Shown: piece after piece, positions 1-6,755 of the stretch
Numbering within the stretch: the first letter of the stretch is position 1
Layout: each line of letters starts with the position of its first letter
NCBI GenBank assembly: GCA_002320775.1
Contig: DCKY01000064.1
Coordinates: forward strand, 1 to 33,318
Direction of reading: 5' to 3'
Source: Planctomycetes bacterium UBA1662
GTDB lineage: Bacteria; Planctomycetota; UBA8108
Length of the DNA stretch: 33,318 nucleotides
The notes under the pieces: generated by a model
Database searches by the model: none
Told to the model about the DNA's origin: nothing
What the model saw: the letters and a program-made list of their open reading frames with translations, nothing else
Translations under genes and position numbers: made by a program

Positions 1-234
1 GGCAGGTGGCTCGACGCTGACCAGGCCGCTGCCGAAGGCGAAAAGAACCCGGCGAAGCCTGTTGAAGAACTCGAGCTCGAGGGAAGCGGCAAAACGGTCG
101 TATCAAAGAAGCGCCTGTCAGGAGAAGAGGTCGAGGCGATCATGCCGACCATCATGCTTATCGAAACTCCGACGAGGGAGGCTCTCAATCATTACCTGAC
201 AGTCGAAAAATCCGGCTGTCTCGGCGGTGGCTGA
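1..234 (+). CDS. 3' end of an unknown protein (partial)
   Basis: Frame 1 is open from the window edge to a TGA at 232-234 and encodes about 77 residues rich in Glu and Lys. No catalytic motif or membrane segment is visible and I do not recognise the family. The same frame reopens directly after the TGA and runs to 501, and that downstream piece has no convincing start of its own. The two pieces may therefore belong to a single protein broken by a nonsense change, a sequence error or a recoded TGA. The other two forward frames close around 200-260, so a simple frameshift does not rescue the reading. Confidence 0.4.
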   Translation, partial: GRWLDADQAAAEGEKNPAKPVEELELEGSGKTVVSKKRLSGEEVEAIMPTIMLIETPTREALNHYLTVEKSGCLGGG

Positions 235-249
235 ACGGTTTCTGAATTC

Positions 250-501
250 GTGTCCGGTGCGGACAAGACAATGACCAACGCCTTCTATGAAATTGAGATT
301 GATCCCGAAACCTCGCTGCCGATCCGAATCAAGGTTACCGCGCTGACGGGCCGTAAAGGAAAGACCCGTCGCAAAGGTAGTAAGATCATCGGTGGAGAAC
401 ACGCAGCGTTCCACTTTGAATACAAGCTCTCAGAGTTTGGCAAAGTGGCAGCTCCCAAGATGCCACGAAGCGCCCAGAAAGTCCTCGCGAAGCTCAAGTA
501 A
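250..501 (+). CDS. Hypothetical protein, resembles the C-terminal part of LolA/LppX-like lipoproteins
   Basis: This frame encodes 83 residues from a GTG at 250, with an ATG at 271 as an alternative; neither has a clear ribosome binding site. The sequence contains a stretch like 'EIDPETSLPIRI', then a tyrosine-containing strand and a 'GKVAAPKMP' ending followed by a Lys-rich tail. That order recalls the last strands of LolA/LppX-type lipid-carrier folds, where a 'D-x-x-TxLPxR' turn precedes a closing 'Y-x-F-x-x-FGxV-x-x-P-x-x-P' strand. The resemblance is weak and by eye only. The frame is continuous with the upstream fragment apart from one TGA at 232-234, so this may be the tail of that protein rather than an independent gene. 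A strong terminator follows 27 bases after the stop. Confidence 0.4.
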   Translation: MSGADKTMTNAFYEIEIDPETSLPIRIKVTALTGRKGKTRRKGSKIIGGEHAAFHFEYKLSEFGKVAAPKMPRSAQKVLAKLK

Positions 502-527
502 GGCTTCCATGCGACCCCTTCCTGGCT

Positions 528-567
528 AAAAAGCGCGCCGGTTCGCTCAGAACCTGCGCGCTTTTTT
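528..567. terminator. Bidirectional Rho-independent terminator
   Basis: A near-perfect inverted repeat with arms of about 15 bases (one internal mismatch) and a 7-base loop is flanked by an A-run on the left and a T-run on the right. It therefore works as an intrinsic terminator on both strands. It sits between the plus-strand gene ending at 501 and the minus-strand operon whose last stop is at 547, so it can end both convergent transcripts. Its right arm overlaps the last codons of the minus-strand gene. Confidence 0.9.
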
Positions 568-1065
568 CTTCTCACCCTCTCGACGTCCCCTGCGCCTGAG
601 CGACACGACGAAGACCGCGGCGGCCAGGGCGCCAAAGGCACAGGCGATCGCGGAATAGCCGCCCCCAGGCTCCTTCTTCACTGATGTGCCGCTTGTCTGA
701 GCCTCTCGCTTCCCGGCAAGGAGCGTGGGCGAGGTAGAGGCCATCTCCCGGCGCCTGTAGCCCTCGAGCTGCCGATGACGCAGCTTCGCCATTGAGAGCC
801 TGTCGGTACCATGTCCCCCCTGGGCTTTCTCAAGAAGGAATCCGCGGCCTGCGTTCGGATTTTTCTGAACTGGAAGAGCCTTCCGTCTGGCCTCGGTACG
901 CTCAGCGATAGCCGTCTTGTTGATGAAGAGATGCCTGGCCCCCGCCGTGGGAGCGGCCTTCCTGCCGAGGCCGGGCTGGGGAAACTCTTCTCCGGCACCC
1001 GCCGAGGACGGTACGAAGACTCCGATCACAACCAGGAAAGTAAACAGTCTGAGCACCCGCATCAT
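547..1065 (-). CDS. Small exported protein with a C-terminal membrane anchor, unknown function
   Basis: The 172-residue product starts with a signal peptide (hydrophobic residues about 4-22, small residues near 22-25). A long polar, Arg/Lys- and Gly-rich middle follows. It ends with a hydrophobic segment at about residues 137-157 and a strongly basic tail (RRRGRREGEKKKARRF). This layout fits an exported protein held by a C-terminal anchor with its tail in the cytoplasm. I recognise no family. Its ATG overlaps the stop of the PilX-like gene (ATGA at 1062-1065) and a strong GGAGGAG ribosome binding site lies just upstream, so it is translationally coupled and is the last gene of the pilin-like operon. 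That context suggests a role in surface-fibre assembly, but nothing in the protein proves it. Confidence 0.7.
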   Translation of the reverse strand: MMRVLRLFTFLVVIGVFVPSSAGAGEEFPQPGLGRKAAPTAGARHLFINKTAIAERTEARRKALPVQKNPNAGRGFLLEKAQGGHGTDRLSMAKLRHRQLEGYRRREMASTSPTLLAGKREAQTSGTSVKKEPGGGYSAIACAFGALAAAVFVVSLRRRGRREGEKKKARRF

Positions 1066-3017
1066 TCTCCTCCTCCGCCTGAAATGCCGCCAAGATAGTC
1101 GGCGATCCTCTCTGTAGAAGTGATAACCTCCGCAGGGAGAAGCTTGTCAAAGTCCCAGTGAATAAACCTGACCGGGTCCCATCCGAGAGGGCTATCAAAA
1201 CCACTCTGCGGGCTTCCCCTGCCGGTGAGCCTCTCATCATGATTCAGCTCCAGTCCATCGGCGGCATAGATGATCGATTCATTACGGGAAACAACTGAAC
1301 CGTTCACCTGGATAACCCCATCAGGATTCGAGACCACTGCCGCGAAGGTGTGGTTGGTGTAGAAGGCCGCATCTAGACGGCCGATCTCTGAGGTGGCGAC
1401 CTGCGAATAGGTGATGTCCTCGCCCTCCTGGAGATTGCCGGCCCAGGTCTCCTGTGAGAGAGCCTGCGGAAGATCAAACTCCGACATCCTGGTGGTGTCG
1501 TCATATCTACCATCCCCATCGATATCCTCCCCGCTGCCGGGAATGACATCGCCGGGCCTGCTACCCTCGGGAATCAGTCCTCTCTCGGCATCTTCCTCGG
1601 TGTAATGGCTCACGGTCCAGACTCCATCATCCTCCATGAAATCATCGTCCGCCGTGCCCAGGATGCCATCGGGGCCCTCGCGGGTATTCTGAATGCCATC
1701 GATGCCCGCATCTTCGCGGGATTTATTCAGGTCGTGGTTGACCCAGTCGGAAACATTTGTCTGCCACCAATCATCGGTATAATCGCCCACCACGATATGT
1801 TCCCGCGCGAAGAGACCCAGCGAGTCCCGCACAGCGGATTCAGACCGCCATCTCTCCACACTCTCCTGATCATTCGAATCCGGGCGAATGCTGTCGGGCG
1901 GGTTCAGATAGAGCAGATCATCGGCAACGTAGATATTGCCGCCGGCATAGATGGAGCCCTGCCCACTTACGTAGCCTGAGATAATAACGCTCCCCCGAAC
2001 CACCACCGGGCCGTTGAGAACAACTGGAGCCTCTCGCGTTCCAACGAGGTAGAGGTTTTGCGGCTCTGTGTCGCCATCACCAAGAACCCCGTCTACCTCA
2101 AAAGACCCCTCCACACCAATACTGGAGTTGCGGGCGGCAGCTTTCTGTTCGTAAAAAGAGAGATCATCCAGGTTCGGCATCTCGATCACTTCAGGAGTTA
2201 CGTGCCGATTGTCCGACACCCCACCGCTCCCATCTACATTGTCGGCGTTCATGACGGATACAGAGGAATAAACGCCCCCATCGCTTCCATCTTTGATGCC
2301 ATCTCCATTGTCATCAATGTACCCCAGCAGCTGGGAGCCATGGGAAGCCTCGTAGCGCGGACTTCCATTGACGGCGGAGCTGTGATGTCCGAAATCGAAC
2401 TGGCCGTTGGAGCGAACGTTACCGTTGGCGGCGATATCATCGCCAAAAAACCAGCCCCAGTGATTGATGAAATACGAATAGTCAAAGACCTCGCTGCCCT
2501 GGAAACGAACCTCTACCACGGCGTGAGCATCCGCCCTGGCGGCATCCGGATCCCCCGAATCGTAGGCCGCCTTGTCAGGAACGTAGGCATAAGAAGAGAT
2601 GGCCAGGCGGCGGGAGATCGAGGAGCCCGGCAGCGAATCGACAAAAACATCGTACTGGGCAACCGGCGCTCCCTCGTGGTCGTCCAGGAGCCTGCCGGTA
2701 ACCGTAGCCGTAAAGCCTCCCGGCCCCCGGAGCTGGTTCCTGTCAATGCTGTCCAGGCCGGTGAAGGGTTCGCCGACCGGAGCCATATCACGTACAGCGA
2801 CAATATCGGCAACCTGCTCGGCAATTCCCGACCGGGCTGCCAGGCGGGCGGCGGTGAGGTTCCCTCTGCGGCGAACATCTCGTGTTGAAGTGGCCATCGT
2901 AGCCGTCGCGGTCAATACGGCGGTGGCGATCAGCGACACGCCTACTACGAGCAGCAGGCTGAAATAGCCCGCCTCGCTCGCTCTCGCGCCCTGGTAATCT
3001 TTAGTATCTCGTAACAC
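1062..3017 (-). CDS. PilX/GspK-like pilus-associated protein with calcium-binding loops
   Basis: The product is about 651 residues. Near its N-terminus it has an 'EAGYFSLLLVVGV' segment followed by a long hydrophobic helix. This looks like a prepilin leader, with cleavage after the Gly, in which the usual Glu at position 5 is absent, as in GspK/PilX-type minor pilins. The remainder is a large extracellular region with a beta-rich 'GPVVVRGSVIISG' stretch and at least three Asp-rich loops (DDNGDGIKDGSD, a GIDG...GPDGILGTADDD stretch, DIDGDGRYDD) like EF-hand or thrombospondin-type calcium sites. I placed the start at GTG 3015-3017 because a GGAGG lies about 11 bases upstream. The in-frame TTG at 3024-3026 is only 2 bases from the same GGAGG. 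Second gene from the end of the operon. Confidence 0.75.
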   Translation of the reverse strand: MLRDTKDYQGARASEAGYFSLLLVVGVSLIATAVLTATATMATSTRDVRRRGNLTAARLAARSGIAEQVADIVAVRDMAPVGEPFTGLDSIDRNQLRGPGGFTATVTGRLLDDHEGAPVAQYDVFVDSLPGSSISRRLAISSYAYVPDKAAYDSGDPDAARADAHAVVEVRFQGSEVFDYSYFINHWGWFFGDDIAANGNVRSNGQFDFGHHSSAVNGSPRYEASHGSQLLGYIDDNGDGIKDGSDGGVYSSVSVMNADNVDGSGGVSDNRHVTPEVIEMPNLDDLSFYEQKAAARNSSIGVEGSFEVDGVLGDGDTEPQNLYLVGTREAPVVLNGPVVVRGSVIISGYVSGQGSIYAGGNIYVADDLLYLNPPDSIRPDSNDQESVERWRSESAVRDSLGLFAREHIVVGDYTDDWWQTNVSDWVNHDLNKSREDAGIDGIQNTREGPDGILGTADDDFMEDDGVWTVSHYTEEDAERGLIPEGSRPGDVIPGSGEDIDGDGRYDDTTRMSEFDLPQALSQETWAGNLQEGEDITYSQVATSEIGRLDAAFYTNHTFAAVVSNPDGVIQVNGSVVSRNESIIYAADGLELNHDERLTGRGSPQSGFDSPLGWDPVRFIHWDFDKLLPAEVITSTERIADYLGGISGGGGE

Positions 3018-3058
3018 TGGAATCAACTCCTCCGGACCTCTTGTCGAACGGCCGGCTA

Positions 3059-3685
3059 TCAGCCTCCAAGGAGGCCGGGTAATGACTTAACCGAGGTCGA
3101 AAAAACACGCCGCAGCTCTGTTCCGTTGCGAAAACTCCTCAACAGCCTGAGCTCCACATTGAAAAGAGATCCGGTCTTCTCGACCGAGAAGCCCTTTTCA
3201 TCGTCTCCCTCTGCGGCCACTCCCCTCACCAGCAGCCGGGGCTCTCCCCTGGCGCGCCCTGCAATATCAAGCGCCTCACGCACCAGGTGGCCGTCAACAA
3301 CGCGAAAGCGCGCCGACCAGCCCGCCTGCCAGATGCCCGCCTCGTCGCAGGCACCCCAGCGAAGGCCGTCGGAAAAAGAACCGCTGGTCTTGAGCACCAG
3401 GACATCATTTCCATCCAAGCTGGATATTTCCGCGAGGTCGGCGCTCGCACATCGCAGCTCCTTGCGCAAATCTTCCATGCACCTCTGGACTCCGTTGAGC
3501 ATTTCAGCCTGGCGGACGATGGATTCGCTCGAACCCGCCGCGCTCGAGAGCGCCTGGCCGAGCACCAGCATACAGAGCACCCCCACGGCCACCGCGACGG
3601 AAACCTCCACCAGCGTAAAGCCCGCCTCGGAAGACTGGGCCTCGGGCGCTGAAGAAGAGCTGAATTGTCGTCCAGTTGTATTCAT
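3059..3685 (-). CDS. Prepilin-type protein, PilW/GspJ-like minor pilin
   Basis: The 208-residue product has a classic type IV prepilin N-terminus: a short polar leader, then 'EAGFTLVEVSVAV' with predicted prepilin peptidase cleavage between Gly and Phe and Glu at position 5 of the mature form, followed by a hydrophobic helix. The rest is a soluble domain rich in beta-strand-forming segments, with 'RCMEDLRKELRCA' just after the helix, as in PulJ/GspJ and PilW minor pilins. An AGGAG site 8 bases before the ATG overlaps the TAG stop of the preceding PilV-like gene, so the two are tightly coupled. The product is expected to sit in the inner membrane and join a pilus or type II secretion pseudopilus tip. 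No ATPase or secretin genes are in view, so the choice between the two machines is open. Confidence 0.85.
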   Translation of the reverse strand: MNTTGRQFSSSSAPEAQSSEAGFTLVEVSVAVAVGVLCMLVLGQALSSAAGSSESIVRQAEMLNGVQRCMEDLRKELRCASADLAEISSLDGNDVLVLKTSGSFSDGLRWGACDEAGIWQAGWSARFRVVDGHLVREALDIAGRARGEPRLLVRGVAAEGDDEKGFSVEKTGSLFNVELRLLRSFRNGTELRRVFSTSVKSLPGLLGG

Positions 3686-3696
3686 CAGAAAAACTC

Positions 3697-4077
3697 CTAG
3701 GGCCTCGTAACCAGCAGAACCCCGCGTGTCTCGATCTCCTCATTTTCCAGCTGCCGAACCCTGACTGAGAGCTTGAGCAGGCCGGGGCCGCGGGGAGAGA
3801 TATTGATGTCGGCTCGGTGCCGGCCCTCCTCGATCCAGGTCCCATCATAGCTCACCAGTGAATTGAACGCCGTGGCTCGAAGCTCCTCCATGACACGAGA
3901 CAGCAGCAGCTGGCTCTCCACCCTCGCCCCATCGTGACGCTGGCCGATGGCCGCGGTTGAGAGCGAACCGAGCGTACCGATGAGTACCGCGCCGAGAATC
4001 ACCGTCGACAAGGCGACCTCGAGCAGGCTGAAGCCGCGCTCCCGCGTCTCACCGACGCAGACGCAAGCATCCTCCAT
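3697..4077 (-). CDS. Prepilin-type protein, PilV/GspI-like minor pilin
   Basis: The protein contains 'RERGFSLLEVALS', a canonical class III signal with cleavage between Gly and Phe and the conserved Glu at mature position 5, then a hydrophobic helix and 'LLSRVMEELRATAFNSL', as in PilV/GspI proteins. Several in-frame starts exist. I chose ATG 4075-4077 because it gives a 15-residue leader and has a GAGG 8 bases upstream. ATG 4138-4140, with AGGA 4 bases upstream, would give a 36-residue leader, and a TTG at 4243-4245 would be longer still. It is the first gene of the minus-strand pilin operon. Its soluble domain is short and the C-terminus ends in a strand (GVLLVTRP). Confidence 0.8.
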   Translation of the reverse strand: MEDACVCVGETRERGFSLLEVALSTVILGAVLIGTLGSLSTAAIGQRHDGARVESQLLLSRVMEELRATAFNSLVSYDGTWIEEGRHRADINISPRGPGLLKLSVRVRQLENEEIETRGVLLVTRP

Positions 4078-4458
4078 AGAGAGAACCTCGAATCCGTAGG
4101 GACCCGCCGCAGGTCGTGAATCCTCATTTTGTCTAAACATTGATCCTGGCAACCGCTCTACCTCGACAATTTCTCTAATCATTACCGGGCTATCTACACA
4201 GCTTCCCCTCGGAATACAGTTCAAGTCCCGTGCCGACCTGACCAATAATCACAAGCACTTACCCCGCAAGCACATAACCCCCCAGGCCAACCGGTCCATG
4301 CGCAAAGAACGACACCTGGCGCGCCGGGATTTGTCATTAGTGACAAATCATGTCAGCCGGACGGCGGAATATTCTTCAATCAGAACGCGGCCGTGATAAG
4401 CTTCTGCCCGGCAATCAAGAAATCCGAAAAAACAGGTTGGGCGGCAGCCCCGGATACC
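4078..4458. other. Divergent intergenic region
   Basis: About 380 bases separate the pilin operon from the Rossmann-protein gene on the other strand. Part of it could be coding if either upstream start is used (4140 or 4245 on minus, GTG 4393 on plus). The only strong structural signal is the perfect palindrome at 4329-4348. I found no convincing -35/-10 pair on either strand. Confidence 0.5.
4329..4348. promoter_or_regulatory. Perfect 20-bp palindrome, probable operator
   Basis: Two perfect 8-base arms (ATTTGTCA / TGACAAAT) flank a 4-base centre. The site is AT-rich against a GC-rich background and lies 45-110 bases upstream of the plausible starts of the plus-strand gene. This is what an operator for a dimeric helix-turn-helix regulator looks like. 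No T-run follows, so it is not a terminator. The regulator is not identifiable from the sequence. Confidence 0.5.
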
Positions 4459-5163
4459 ATGGCGATACAAATTACCCGCGACCGCAAAGGCGCACGGGTC
4501 ATCGATGGAGAAATTCTCCTGAGCAGATTACTCAAGGAGCCGGGGCCGACGGATACTCTCTTTGATGCTCTCGCGGCCTCCATCTCCTGCATCTGCAAGG
4601 GGCAGCGGGTGGGAGTGCTCGGCTTTGGAGCTGGAGGCTTCGTCGCCCCCCTTCGCGCGCTGGAATGCGACTGCCGCCTGGAGGGTGTCGACCTCTGGGC
4701 TGAAGGTGAGACCCTCTTCCGCGAGCTCTCAGGCAACTGGACCGGCCGGATTGAGTTTACCTGCGCGGAAGCGGTCAGCTGGCTTCGCAGACGCCGCGGC
4801 CTCTTCGATCTCATCCTCGAGGACCTCTCTGAGCCGCACCCGGAGTTCGGAGCCTGCAAGCCCTGGGCCAGCATCGATGAGCTGCCGCGGCTGATCGAAA
4901 AAAAGCTGAGGCCCGCGGGAGCGGCGGTCTTCAATCTTCTGCCCTGGCCCGGAGCCTCCTGGGCGGCAGTCCTCGCAAAGGTAGCCGGCCCCTGGCCCGA
5001 GGCCCGCATTGTCGAGTTTGACGACTACGAGAATCGTCTTCTCCTCGTCTCAAGACGCCTTGAGTCCGCCGCTGTCCTATCGAGAACCATCAGGGGCTCT
5101 CTCAAGGAGCTTGGCTCCAGTCTCCACAACCGGCTCAGGATGAGGAACCTCAAGTCAGTCTGA
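4459..5163 (+). CDS. Spermidine-synthase-like / SAM-dependent methyltransferase-fold protein
   Basis: The 234-residue product has a Rossmann nucleotide-binding core: 'VGVLGFGAGG' (about residues 51-60) as the glycine-rich loop, 'LEGVDLW' (74-80) ending in the acidic residue expected to hold the ligand ribose, and 'LFDLILEDLSEP' (115-126) as strand 4 with acidic residues. The order matches the polyamine synthase/methyltransferase superfamily. The full spermidine synthase active-site signature is not evident, so the substrate is unknown. No signal peptide is present, so it should be cytoplasmic. I prefer ATG 4459 (weak GGA 5 bases upstream); a GTG at 4393 would add 22 residues without a visible ribosome binding site. 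It converges with the FG-GAP gene across an 8-base gap and is probably monocistronic. Confidence 0.65.
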   Translation: MAIQITRDRKGARVIDGEILLSRLLKEPGPTDTLFDALAASISCICKGQRVGVLGFGAGGFVAPLRALECDCRLEGVDLWAEGETLFRELSGNWTGRIEFTCAEAVSWLRRRRGLFDLILEDLSEPHPEFGACKPWASIDELPRLIEKKLRPAGAAVFNLLPWPGASWAAVLAKVAGPWPEARIVEFDDYENRLLLVSRRLESAAVLSRTIRGSLKELGSSLHNRLRMRNLKSV

Positions 5164-5175
5164 GACCGCTCTCAG
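5160..5175. terminator. Weak hairpin between convergent genes
   Basis: A perfect 6-base inverted repeat (CTGAGA / TCTCAG) with a 4-base loop spans the junction of two convergent genes. There is no T-run on either side. It could help pause or process the transcripts, but it is a poor intrinsic terminator. Confidence 0.25.
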
Positions 5176-6701
5176 CGGCGCTTGTTCTTCCACAGCACGG
5201 CCCAATACGCCAGGGTGTCTTCCTTACGCTTGGCCATGGTCATATTGCCAACCACCAAATCCACATCGCCATCATTGTCGAAATCACCGAGGTCGATCGT
5301 TGGATGAAAGCAGGTCATCTTTTCCAGCGAGTAGCGCTCGAAGCGCCCCGGCTCAACCTGCTCCAGCCAGACGAGCGACTCGGTAAACTCCGATCCGGGA
5401 GTCTCCTTCCTGATGTAGGGCAGGAAGACACTGGCGAAGATATCAACGTCTCCGTCTCCATCGATATCCGCGGCCTTCGCCGCGTTGCAGCCGTAGAGAT
5501 GGGTCAGCGGATGAACCCTGAATGGATAGCCGCCGTCGTTCTCATGCCATTGGATGCCGTGATAGGGCTTCGGAATAAAATCATCCAGGCTGTCTCCATT
5601 GCTGGAGAGAACGTCAAGGTCACCATCCCTGTCCATATCGACCAGCTGGATACCAGTCGATCCCCAATTCGGATGTGGCGCCTGAAAAACAGTCTCCTTT
5701 CTGAAGCCCCCGCTGCCATCGTTGAGAAAGGCAACAATCGTCTCATGGTGCTGTGATATCAGGGCGACAAAATCCTGGTCACCATCCCCGTCAAGATCGA
5801 CAACCGGAACATGGATCGCTCCAGGACGCGGATCGAGAACATGCGGCACGAACCTGGGAGCAGAAAAATCTGAGGTCTCATTTTCAAGAAGCAGGATATT
5901 GCCGACCTTACGCCAGCCGAAAACCGCCGCGACGATGTCGAGATCGCCGTCACCATCAAAGTCGGCCGCCTGGCAGTGCGCTACCCGCCCGAGGCCGCTG
6001 GCCAGTGGAATGACGTCGAACTCCCCCTTCGCGTTACCGCGAAACCAGAGGACCTTACCGTTTTTGACATCGGACGGGGTTCTTGTTCCCAGGTCCGCAA
6101 CGAGCAGATCACGGTGCCCGTCCCGGTCGAGGTCAACAACCTCGGCGGTGCAGGGATTGTCACAGCGGCCAAGTATGCGCATATCGAGAGGCTCGATATC
6201 AGGTCTCGCCGCCAGCACCAGGCCGAAGCGCATCTCGCAGATCAGCAGATCAAAGCGCTCCACACTCGACAGGTTGACAAGCCGGACGCTGGAGACGCCG
6301 GGATAAGATTCGAGCCCGCCGATCCGAACCCCGACAGGATCGAAACCGAGGGAAGGGCTCCTTCTGCCGACCGTGTGGGAGAGACCCGGCAGCCCCTCCG
6401 GCGCGCGGCTGGTGAAATAGGCGATCGCCTCCTCTCGCGGCGGCAACCCGGCCGGCAGCTCTTTCTGCGACCCCCTGGCCAGCTCGTACATCTCATCGAT
6501 CTTGCGCTCCCACATCCCGCGCGGGAGCGTTGCGGGAGGAGGCAGGAGATGGCAGGCCGAGCAGAAGGTCTCCACCCTCTTCTCAGGAGTCGCGGCCTGT
6601 TCGGATACGGACGGATCCTTACCGCAGGAGGAGAGGAACATCATCCCGACCACGAGCGCAACAGATAGCGCAAACTTGAGCTTCAGGGGAGAAGGCAACA
6701 T
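5172..6701 (-). CDS. FG-GAP/VCBS-repeat lipoprotein with a CxxCH heme-binding site
   Basis: The 509-residue product begins with a lipoprotein signal ending in a lipobox (LSSC, Cys26). Directly after comes 'FCSACH' (Cys47, Cys50, His51), a c-type heme attachment motif, followed by 'LLPPPATLPRGMW', a pattern I associate with planctomycete cytochrome-like modules. The rest is built from FG-GAP/VCBS repeats with calcium loops: DLDRDGHRDLLV, DFDGDGDLDIVA, DLDGDGDQDFVA, DMDRDGDLDVLS, DIDGDGDVDIFA and DFDNDGDVDLVV, which together suggest a beta-propeller. It is expected to be an outer or periplasmic lipoprotein. The gene lies 54 bases downstream of the amidohydrolase array on the same strand and may be its last member. 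The ribosome binding site is weak. Only one heme site is seen, and the distal ligand is not identifiable with certainty. Confidence 0.85.
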   Translation of the reverse strand: MLPSPLKLKFALSVALVVGMMFLSSCGKDPSVSEQAATPEKRVETFCSACHLLPPPATLPRGMWERKIDEMYELARGSQKELPAGLPPREEAIAYFTSRAPEGLPGLSHTVGRRSPSLGFDPVGVRIGGLESYPGVSSVRLVNLSSVERFDLLICEMRFGLVLAARPDIEPLDMRILGRCDNPCTAEVVDLDRDGHRDLLVADLGTRTPSDVKNGKVLWFRGNAKGEFDVIPLASGLGRVAHCQAADFDGDGDLDIVAAVFGWRKVGNILLLENETSDFSAPRFVPHVLDPRPGAIHVPVVDLDGDGDQDFVALISQHHETIVAFLNDGSGGFRKETVFQAPHPNWGSTGIQLVDMDRDGDLDVLSSNGDSLDDFIPKPYHGIQWHENDGGYPFRVHPLTHLYGCNAAKAADIDGDGDVDIFASVFLPYIRKETPGSEFTESLVWLEQVEPGRFERYSLEKMTCFHPTIDLGDFDNDGDVDLVVGNMTMAKRKEDTLAYWAVLWKNKRR

Positions 6702-6755
6702 AGTCGGATTCTACCGCTAAAACGCCCCTCGAAAAGCCCTTCGGTGAAGATTGCT

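Noticed and set aside
2058..2888. A 276-codon plus-strand frame opposite the PilX-like gene
   Set aside because: The minus-strand product has a prepilin-like start and calcium loops; the plus-strand product shows no family features.
3015..3026. TTG 3024-3026 as the start of the PilX-like gene
   Set aside because: The GGAGG would be only 2 bases away; GTG 3015-3017 has a workable spacing.
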